Shown here: piece by piece, positions 55,901-64,000 of the stretch
Layout: the number at the start of each line of letters is the position of its first letter
Position numbering within the stretch: position 1 is the stretch's first letter
Assembly: GCF_040115645.1 (NCBI RefSeq)
Contig: NW_027096021.1
Location: 1 to 64,000 of the forward strand
DNA: 64,000 bases
DNA from: Euwallacea fornicatus
Lineage: Eukaryota; Arthropoda; Insecta; Coleoptera; Curculionidae
Direction of reading: 5' to 3'
Made by a program: the position numbers and the translations under genes
Notes under the pieces: model-generated
What the model was told of the DNA's origin: nothing
Seen by the model: the letters and a program-made list of their open reading frames with translations, nothing else
The model's database searches: none

Positions 55901-57333
55901 TTTCCAAGAAAAATAGTACTTTATGTGCTCAAACACACAACTTTTGTGACTTTTCAAACTTTGAAGCTCGATAACTTCGGCAAATGAGTACTAAATTCCT
56001 TGAACAAAGTGTCAAATTAATCAGTTCGACGAGATTTTGAAGATGTCACAACACATCGTGATTGCATCTTGTTGAACTTCCAAGAAAAATAGTACTTTAT
56101 GTGCTCAAACACACAACTTGTGTGACTTTTCAAACTTTGAAGCTCGATAACTTCGGCAAATGTGGACCAAATTTCTTAAACAAAGTGTCAAAGTAATCAA
56201 CTCAACGAGATTTTGAAGATGTCACAACAGATCGTGATTGCATCTTGTTGAACTTCCAAGAAAAATAGTACTTTATGTGCTCAAACACACAACTTTTGTG
56301 ACTTTTCAAACTTTGAAGCTCGATAACTTCGGCAAATGTGGACCAAAGTTCTTAAACAAAGTGTCAAAGTAATCAACTCAACGAGATATTGAAGATGTCA
56401 CAACAGATCGTGATTGCATCTTGTTGAACTTCCAAGAAAAATAGTACTTTATGTGCTCAAACACACAACTTTTGTGACTTTTCAAACTTTGAAGCTCGAT
56501 AACTTCGGCAAATGTGGACCAAATTTCTTAAACAAAGTGTCAAAGTAATCAACTCAACGAGATTTTGAAGATGTCACAACACATCGTGATTGCATCTTGT
56601 TGAACTTCCAAGAAAAATAGTACTTTATGTGCTCAAACACACAACTTTTGTGACTTTTCAAACTTTGAAGCTCGATAACTTCGGCAAATGAGGACCAAAT
56701 TTGTTAAACAGAGTGTCAAATTAATCAGCTCGACGAGATTTTGAAGATGTCACAACACAACAGAATTGCATCTTGTTGAACTTCCAAGAAAAATAGTACT
56801 TTATGTGCTCAAACACACAACTTTTGTGACTTTTCAAACTTTGAAGCTCGATAACATCGGCAAATGTGGACCAAATTTCTTAAACAAAGTGTCAAAGTAA
56901 TCAACTCAACGAGATTTTGAAGATGTCACAACACATCATGATTACATCTTGTTGAACATCCAAGAAAAATAGTACTTTATGTGCTCAAACACACAACTTG
57001 TGTGACTTTTCAAACTTTGAAGCTCGATAACTTCGGCAAATGAGGACCAAATTTCTTAAACAAAGTGTCAAAGTAATCACCTCAACGAGATTTTGAAGAT
57101 GTCACAACACATCATTATTACATCTTGTTGAACTTCCAAGAAAAATAGTACTTTATGTGCTCAAACACACAACTTTTGTGACTTTTCAAACTTTGAAGCT
57201 CGATAACTTCGGCAAATGAGGACCAAATTTGTTAAACAGAGTGTCAAATTAATCAGCTCGACGAGATTTTGAAGATGTCACAACACAACAGAATTGCATC
57301 TTGTTGAACTTCCAAGAAAAATAGTACTTTATG
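52934..57333. repeat. 25-mer HOR (4,400 bp), copy 2
   Basis: Direct partner of 48534-52933; all marks recur 4,400 bp later (for example ACAATTCATG at 55875 and GATAACATCGG near 56853). The match ends at about 57272, where this copy has GAAGATGTCACAACACAACAG and copy 1 has GAAAATGTCACAACACATCATG. Confidence 0.93.
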
Positions 57334-60300
57334 TGCTCAAATACACAACTTGTGTGACTTTTCAAACTTTGAAGCTCGATAACTTCGGCAAATGTGGACC
57401 AAATTTCTTAAACAAAGTGTCAAAGTAATCAGCTCGACGAGATGTTGAATATGTCACAACACATCATGATTACATCTTGTTGAACATCCAAGAAAAATAG
57501 TACTTTATGTGCTCAAACACACAACTTGTGTGACTTTTCAAACTTTGAAGCTCGATAACTTCGGCAAATGAGGACCAAATTTCTTAAACAAAGTGTCAAA
57601 GTAATCACCTCAACGAGATTTTGAAGATGTCACAACACATCATTATTACATCTTGTTGAACTTCCAAGAAAAATAGTACTTTATGTGCTCAAACACACAA
57701 CTTTTGTGACTTTTCAAACTTTGAAGCTCGATAACTTCGGGAAATGTGGACCAAATTTCTTAAACAAAGTGTCAAAGTAATCACCTCAACGCGATTTTGA
57801 AGATGTCACAACACATCATGATTACATCTTGTTGAACTTCCAAGAAAAATAGTACTTTATGTGATCAAACACACAACTTTTGTGACTTTTCAAACTTTGA
57901 AGCTCGATAGCTTCGGCAAATGAAGACCAAATTTGTTAAACAAAGTGTCAAATTAATCAGCTCGACGAGATTTTGAATATGTCACAACACATCATGATTA
58001 CATCTTGTTGAACATCCAAGAAAAATAGTACTTTATGTGCTCAAACACACAACTTGTGTGACTTTTCAAACTTTGAAGCTCGATAACTTCGGCAAATGAG
58101 GACCAAATTTCTTAAACAAAGTGTCAAAGTAATCACCTCAACGAGATTTTGAAGATGTCACAACACATCATTATTACATCTTGTTGAACTTCCAAGAAAA
58201 ATAGTACTTTATGTGCTCAAACACACAACTTTTGTGACTTTTCAAACTTTGAAGCTCGATAACTTCGGCAAATGTGGACCAAATTTCTTAAACAAAGTGT
58301 CAAAGTAATCACCTCAACGAGATTTTGAAGATGTCACAACACATCGTGATTGCATCTTGTTGAACTTCCAAGAAAAATAGTACTTTATGTGCTCAAACAC
58401 ACAACTTTTGTGACTTTTCAAACTTTGAAGCTCGATAACTTCGGCAAATGAGTACTAAATTCCTTGAACAAAGTGTCAAATTAATCAGTTCGACGAGATT
58501 TTGAAGATGTCACAACACATCGTGATTGCATCTTGTTGAACTTCCAAGAAAAATAGTACTTTATGTGCTCAAACACACAACTTGTGTGACTTTTCAAACT
58601 TTGAAGCTCGATAACTTCGGCAAATGTGGACCAAATTTCTTAAACAAAGTGTCAAAGTAATCAACTCAACGAGATTTTGAAGATGTCACAACAGATCGTG
58701 ATTGCATCTTGTTGAACTTCCAAGAAAAATAGTACTTTATGTGCTCAAACACACAACTTTTGTGACTTTTCAAACTTTGAAGCTCGATAACTTCGGCAAA
58801 TGTGGACCAAAGTTCTTAAACAAAGTGTCAAAGTAATCAACTCAACGAGATATTGAAGATGTCACAACAGATCGTGATTGCATCTTGTTGAACTTCCAAG
58901 AAAAATAGTACTTTATGTGCTCAAACACACAACTTGTGTGACTTTTCAAACTTTGAAGCTCGATAACTTCGGCAAATGAGGACCAAATTTCTTAAACAAA
59001 GTGTCAAAGTAATCACCTCCACGAGATTTTGAAGATGTCACAACACATCATGATTACATCTTGTTGAACTTCCAAGAAAAATAGTACTTTATGTGCTCAA
59101 ACACACATATTTTGTGACTTTTCAAACTTTGAAGCTCGATAACTTCGGCAAATGTAGACCAAATTTCTTAAACAAAGTGTCAAAGTAATCAACTCAACGA
59201 GATTTTGAAGATGTCACAACACATCGTGATTGCATCTTGTTGAACTTCCAAGAAAAATAGTACTTTATGTGCTCAAACACACAACTTTTGTGACTTTTCA
59301 AACTTTGAAGCTCGATAGCTTCGGCAAATGAAGACCAAATTTGTTAAACAAAGTGTCAAATTAATCAGCTCGACGAGATTTTGAATATGACACAACACAT
59401 CATGATTGCATCTAGTTGAATTTCCAAGAAAAATAGTACTTTATGTGCTCAAACACACATATTTTGTGACTTTTCACATTTTGAAGCTCGATAACTTTGG
59501 CAAATGTGGACCAAATTTGTTAACCAAAGTGTCAAATTAATCAGCTCGACGAGATCTTTAAAATGACACAACAATTCATGATTGCATCTTGTTGAATTTC
59601 CAAGAAAAATAGTACTTTATGTGCTCAAACACACAACTTTTGTGACTTTTCAAACTTTGAAGCTCGATAACTTCGGCAAATGAGTACTAAATTCCTTGAA
59701 CAAAGTGTCAAATTAATCAGTTCGACGAGATTTTGAAGATGTCACAACACATCGTGATTGCATCTTGTTGAACTTCCAAGAAAAATAGTACTTTATGTGC
59801 TCAAACACACAACTTGTGTGACTTTTCAAACTTTGAAGCTCGATAACTTCGGCAAATGTGGACCAAATTTCTTAAACAAAGTGTCAAAGTAATCAACTCA
59901 ACGAGATTTTGAAGATGTCACAACAGATCGTGATTGCATCTTGTTGAACTTCCAAGAAAAATAGTACTTTATGTGCTCAAACACACAACTTTTGTGACTT
60001 TTCAAACTTTGAAGCTCGATAACTTCGGCAAATGAGGACCAAATTTGTTAAACAGAGTGTCAAATTAATCAGCTCGACGAGATTTTGAAGATGTCACAAC
60101 ACATCGTGATTGCATCTTGTTGAACTTCCAAGAAAAATAGTACTTTATGTGCTCAAACACACATATTTTGTGACTTTTCAAACTTTGAAGCTCGATAACT
60201 TCGGCAAATGTAGACCAAATTTCTTAAACAAAGTGTCAAAGTAATCAGCTCGACGAGATGTTGAATATGTCACAACACATCATGATTACATCTTGTTGAA

Positions 60301-60677
60301 CATCCAAGAAAAATAGTACTTTATGTGCTCAAACACACAACTTGTGTGACTTTTCAAACTTTGAAGCTCGATAACTTCGGCAAATGAGGACCAAATTTCT
60401 TAAACAAAGTGTCAAAGTAATCACCTCAACGAGATTTTGAAGATGTCACAACACATCAGAATTGCATCTTGTTGAACTTCCAAGAAAAATAGTACTTTAT
60501 GTGCTCAAACACACAACTTGTGTGACTTTTCAAACTTTGAAGCTCGATAGCTTCGGCAAATGAAGACCAAATTTGTTAAACAAACTTTCAAATTAATCAC
60601 CTCAACGAGATTTTGAAGATGTCACAACACGTCGTGATTGCATCTTGTTGAACTTCCAAGAAAAATAGTACTTTATG
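57334..60677. repeat. Rearranged, shortened pieces of the 25-mer HOR
   Basis: Pieces of the preceding unit recur in altered order. The ACAATTCATG mark returns at 59571, 21 monomers after 55875, and ACCAAAGTTC returns at about 58806, 14 monomers after its previous occurrence. The AGTACTAAATTCCTTGAAC monomer appears twice (about 58449 and 59683). No new monomer type is present. Confidence 0.75.
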
Positions 60678-61957
60678 TGCTCAAACACACAACTTTTGTG
60701 ACTTTTCAAACTTTGAAGCTCGATAACTTCGGCAAATGTGGACCAAATTTCTTAAACAAAGTGTCAAAATAATCACCTCAACGAGATTTTGAAGATGTCA
60801 CAACACATCATGATTACATCTTGTTGAACTTCCAAGAAAAATAGTACTATATGTGCTCAAACACACAACTTTTGTGACTTTTCCAATTTTGAAGCTCGAT
60901 AACTTTGGCAAATGTGGACCAAATTTGTTAAACAGTTTGTCAAATTAATCAGCTCGACGAGGTTATGAAGATTTCACAACACATGATGATTACATCTTGT
61001 TGAACTTCCAAGAAAAATAGTACTATATGTGCTCAAACAAACAACTTTTGTGACTTTTCAAACTTTGAAGCTCGATAGCTTCGGCAAATGAAGACCAAAT
61101 TTGTTAAACAAAGTGTCAAATTAATCAGCTCGACGAGATGTTGAATATGTCACAACACATCATGATTACATCTTGTTGAACATCCAAGAAAAATAGTCCT
61201 TTATGTGCTCAAACACACAACTTGTGTGACTTTTCAAACTTTGAAGCTCGATAACTTCGGCAAATGAGGACCAAATTTCTTAAACAAAGTGTCAAAGTAA
61301 TCACCTCAACGAGATTTTGAAGATGTCACAACACAACAGAATTGCATCTTGTTGAACTTCCAAGAAAAATAGTACTTTATGTGCTCAAACACACAACTTT
61401 TGTGACTTTTCAAACTTTGAAGCTCGATAACTTCGGCAAATGAGGACCAAATTTCTTAAACAAAGTGTCAAGTTAATCAGCTCGACGAGATTTTGAATAT
61501 GTCACAACACATCATGATTACATCTTGTTGAACATCCAAGAAAAATAGTACTTTATGTGCTCAAACACACAACTTGTGTGACTTTTCAAACTTTGAAGCT
61601 CGATAACTTCGGCAAATGAGGACCAAATTTCTTAAACAAAGTGTCAAAGTAATCACCTCCACGAGATTTTGAAGATGTCACAACACATCATGATTACATC
61701 TTGTTGAACTTCCAAGAAAAATAGTACTTTATGTGCTCAAACACACATATTTTGTGACTTTTCAAACTTTGAAGCTCGATAACTTCGGCAAATGTAGACC
61801 AAATTTCTTAAACAAAGTGTCAAAGTAATCAACTCAACGAGATTTTGAAGATGTCACAACACATCGTGATTGCATCTTGTTGAACTTCCAAGAAAAATAG
61901 TACTTTATGTGCTCAAACACACAACTTTTGTGACTTTTCAAACTTTGAAGCTCGATA
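60678..61957. repeat. 1.28 kb module, distant copy 2
   Basis: Partner of 44838-46117; diverges at about 61958, where GATAACTTCGG replaces GATAGCTTCGG. It is followed by a segment matching about 51.7-52.4 kb (offset 10,208 bp, 58 monomers). Confidence 0.88.
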
Positions 61958-62437
61958 ACTTCGGCAAATGTGGACCAAATTTCTTAAACAAAGTGTCAAA
62001 GTAATCAACTCAACGAGATTTTGAAGATGTCACAACAGATCGTGATTGCATCTTGTTGAACTTCCAAGAAAAATAGTACTTTATGTGCTCAAACACACAA
62101 CTTTTGTGACTTTTCAAACTTTGAAGCTCGATAACTTCGGCAAATGTGGACCAAAGTTCTTAAACAAAGTGTCAAAGTAATCAACTCAACGAGATATTGA
62201 AGATGTCACAACAGATCGTGATTGCATCTTGTTGAACTTCCAAGAAAAATAGTACTTTATGTGCTCAAACACACAACTTTTGTGACTTTTCAAACTTTGA
62301 AGCTCGATAACTTCGGCAAATGTGGACCAAATTTCTTAAACAAAGTGTCAAAGTAATCAACTCAACGAGATTTTGAAGATGTCACAACACATCGTGATTG
62401 CATCTTGTTGAACTTCCAAGAAAAATAGTACTTTATG

Positions 62438-64000
62438 TGCTCAAACACACAACTTTTGTGACTTTTCAAACTTTGAAGCTCGATAACTTCGGCAAATGAG
62501 GACCAAATTTGTTAAACAGAGTGTCAAATTAATCAGCTCGACGAGATTTTGAAGATGTCACAACACAACAGAATTGCATCTTGTTGAACTTCCAAGAAAA
62601 ATAGTACTTTATGTGCTCAAACACACAACTTTTGTGACTTTTCAAACTTTGAAGCTCGATAACTTCGGGAAATGTGGACCAAATTTCTTAAACAAAGTGT
62701 CAAAGTAATCAACTCAACGAGATTTTGAAGATGTCACAACACATCGTGATTGCATCTTGTTGAACTTCCAAGAAAAATAGTACTTTATGTGCTCAAATAC
62801 ACAACTTGTGTGACTTTTCAAACTATGAAGCTCGATAACTTCGGCAAATGAGTACCAAATTTGTTAAACAGAGTGTCAAATTAATCAGCTCGACGAGATT
62901 TTGAAGATGTCACAACACAACAGAATTGCATCTTGTTGAACTTCCAAGAAAAATAGTACTTTATGTGCTCAAACACACAACTTTTGTGACTTTTCAAACT
63001 TTGAAGCTCGATAACTTCGGGAAATGTGGACCAAATTTCTTAAACAAAGTGTCAAAGTAATCAACTCAACGAGATTTTGAAGATGTCACAACACATCGTG
63101 ATTGCATCTTGTTGAACTTCCAAGAAAAATAGTACTTTATGTGCTCAAATACACAACTTGTGTGACTTTTCAAACTATGAAGCTCGATAACTTCGGCAAA
63201 TGAGGACCAAATTTGTTAAACAGAGTGTCAAATTAATCAGCTCGACGAGATTTTGAAGATGTCACAACACAACAGAATTGCATCTTGTTGAACTTCCAAG
63301 AAAAATAGTACTTTATGTGCTCAAACACACAACTTTTGTGACTTTTCAAACTTTGAAGCTCGATAACTTCGGGAAATGTGGACCAAATTTCTTAAACAAA
63401 GTGTCAAAGTAATCAACTCAACGAGATTTTGAAGATGTCACAACACATCGTGATTGCATCTTGTTGAACTTCCAAGAAAAATAGTACTTTATGTGCTCAA
63501 ATACACAACTTGTGTGATTTTTCAAACTATGAAGCTCGATAACTTCGGCAAATGAGGACCAAATTTGTTAAACAGAGTGTCAAATTAATCAGCTCGACGA
63601 GATTTTGAAGATGTCACAACACAACAGAATTGCATCTTGTTGAACTTCCAAGAAAAATAGTACTTTATGTGCTCAAACACACAACTTTTGTGACTTTTCA
63701 AACTTTGAAGCTCGATAACTTCGGGAAATGTGGACCAAATTTCTTAAACAAAGTGTCAAAGTAATCAACTCAACGAGATTTTGAAGATGTCACAACACAT
63801 CGTGATTGCATCTTGTTGAACTTCCAAGAAAAATAGTACTTTATGTGCTCAAACACACAACTTTTGTGACTTTTCAAACTTTGAAGCTCGATAACTTCGG
63901 CAAATGAGGACCAAATTTGTTAAACAGAGTGTCAAATTAATCAGCTCGACGAGATTTTGAAGATGTCACAACACAACAGAATTGCATCTTGTTGAACTTC
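62438..64000. repeat. Dimer HOR (352 bp), four copies at the window end
   Basis: Monomers with the rare TTCGGGAAATGTGG (CGGGA at 62666, 63018, 63370 and 63722, each 352 bp apart) alternate with monomers having AACAGAGTG and ACACAACAG. The three inner partners also carry CTCAAATACAC and ACTATGAAG; those at the two ends (62438 and 63846) lack these. The only earlier CGGGA monomer noticed is near 57738. Confidence 0.93.

Larger units (their letters stand above)
1..64000. repeat. Tandem satellite array, 175-176 bp monomer, head to tail
   Basis: The anchor TGCTCAAACACAC and its one-base variants recur every 175 or 176 bp from base 1 to base 63846, giving 363 full monomers and a 155 bp partial one. 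All copies lie in the same orientation; I saw no inverted copy and no interruption. The best-conserved parts of the monomer are positions 38-59 (GAAGCTCGATAACTTCGG core) and the stretch from about 153 through the monomer end into position 17 of the next (CCAAGAAAAATAGTAC plus the anchor). Positions 60-66 and 84-108 vary most. A unit close to one nucleosome repeat is common for centromeric satellites (known for many plants and animals); that this array is centromeric is inference. No gene is present anywhere in it. Confidence 0.98.
30406..64000. repeat. Family B satellite block 2 (190 full monomers plus a partial one)
   Basis: From 30406 to 63846 the distance is 33,440 bp, exactly 190 x 176, and every offset measured between matching variants in this block is a whole multiple of 176. 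So there is no net insertion or deletion here, unlike family A. Monomers vary by substitutions, mostly at positions 61-66 (GAGGACC, TGTGGACC, GAGTACC, GAAGACC, TGTAGACC forms) and 81-105 (AAACAAAGTG, AAACAGAGTG, AAACAGACTG, AAACAAATTG forms). These variants are arranged in HORs listed separately. There are no genes. Confidence 0.95.

Noticed and set aside
1..64000. CRISPR array
   Set aside because: The unit has no alternation of constant short repeats with unique spacers; the entire 175-176 bp is repeated with scattered substitutions.
1..64000. CENP-B box in the monomer
   Set aside because: CTTCGTTTAAGAAATT on the minus strand and CTTCGGCAAATGATCA on the plus strand start like the NTTCGNNNNANNCGGGN pattern but lack CGGG at the right distance. 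The CGGGA variant near the window end lacks TTCG and A at the required upstream positions.
1..64000. Telomeric or microsatellite repeat
   Set aside because: The AAACACACAA stretch in each monomer is only a short AC-rich segment; no run of telomere-type or simple repeats was seen.
1..64000. Assignment to a named satellite family or species
   Set aside because: The monomer does not match any satellite I can recall with certainty; the length and AT-richness fit many plants and animals. A database search with one A and one B consensus would decide.
1..64000. tRNA, rRNA or small RNA gene
   Set aside because: No cloverleaf, rRNA core or polymerase III A/B box pair was seen; the small dyad in each monomer is too short to support an RNA gene.

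Overview
The whole 64 kb window is one uninterrupted satellite DNA array. It is built head to tail, in a single orientation, from a monomer of 175-176 bp that is about 36% GC (counted by hand on one consensus monomer). I count 363 complete monomers plus a partial last one, using the recurrent start TGCTCAAACACAC (monomer position 1) as anchor. I found no protein gene, RNA gene, transposon, CRISPR array or unique sequence. A long homogeneous array with a nucleosome-sized unit and multi-monomer higher-order repeats (HORs) is typical of centromeric or pericentromeric heterochromatin in a plant or animal. I do not recognise the family and cannot name the species.

Two monomer families alternate. 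Family A (1-25486 and 26543-30405) has GTAACATT at monomer positions 21-28, ACGAAG around 79-84 and TTGCATTTCC around 147-156. Family B (25487-26542 and 30406-64000) has GTGACTTTT, ACAAAG and TTGAACTTCC at the same places. They differ at about 13 diagnostic positions (roughly 7%). Three of these differences are CpG in A and TpG or CpA in B. Family A mixes 175 and 176 bp monomers, because a single T is missing near position 27 in some. Family B keeps exactly 176 bp for 190 consecutive monomers.

Layout: 145 A monomers, an island of 6 B monomers, 22 A monomers, then about 191 B monomers to the window edge. Both A-to-B switches have the same junction sequence and the same flanking A trimer repeat, so one junction was copied. 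The B island closely matches four consecutive monomers about 20 kb downstream. HORs of many sizes are visible: 2-mer (352 bp), 3-mer (527 bp), 10-mer (1,759 bp), 15-mer (2,640 bp) and 25-mer (4,400 bp), plus matching blocks 8-16 kb apart. Nested repeats at whole-monomer offsets are what recurrent unequal exchange and gene conversion leave behind. All short open reading frames (62-77 codons) are by-products of the repeat and are not annotated as genes.
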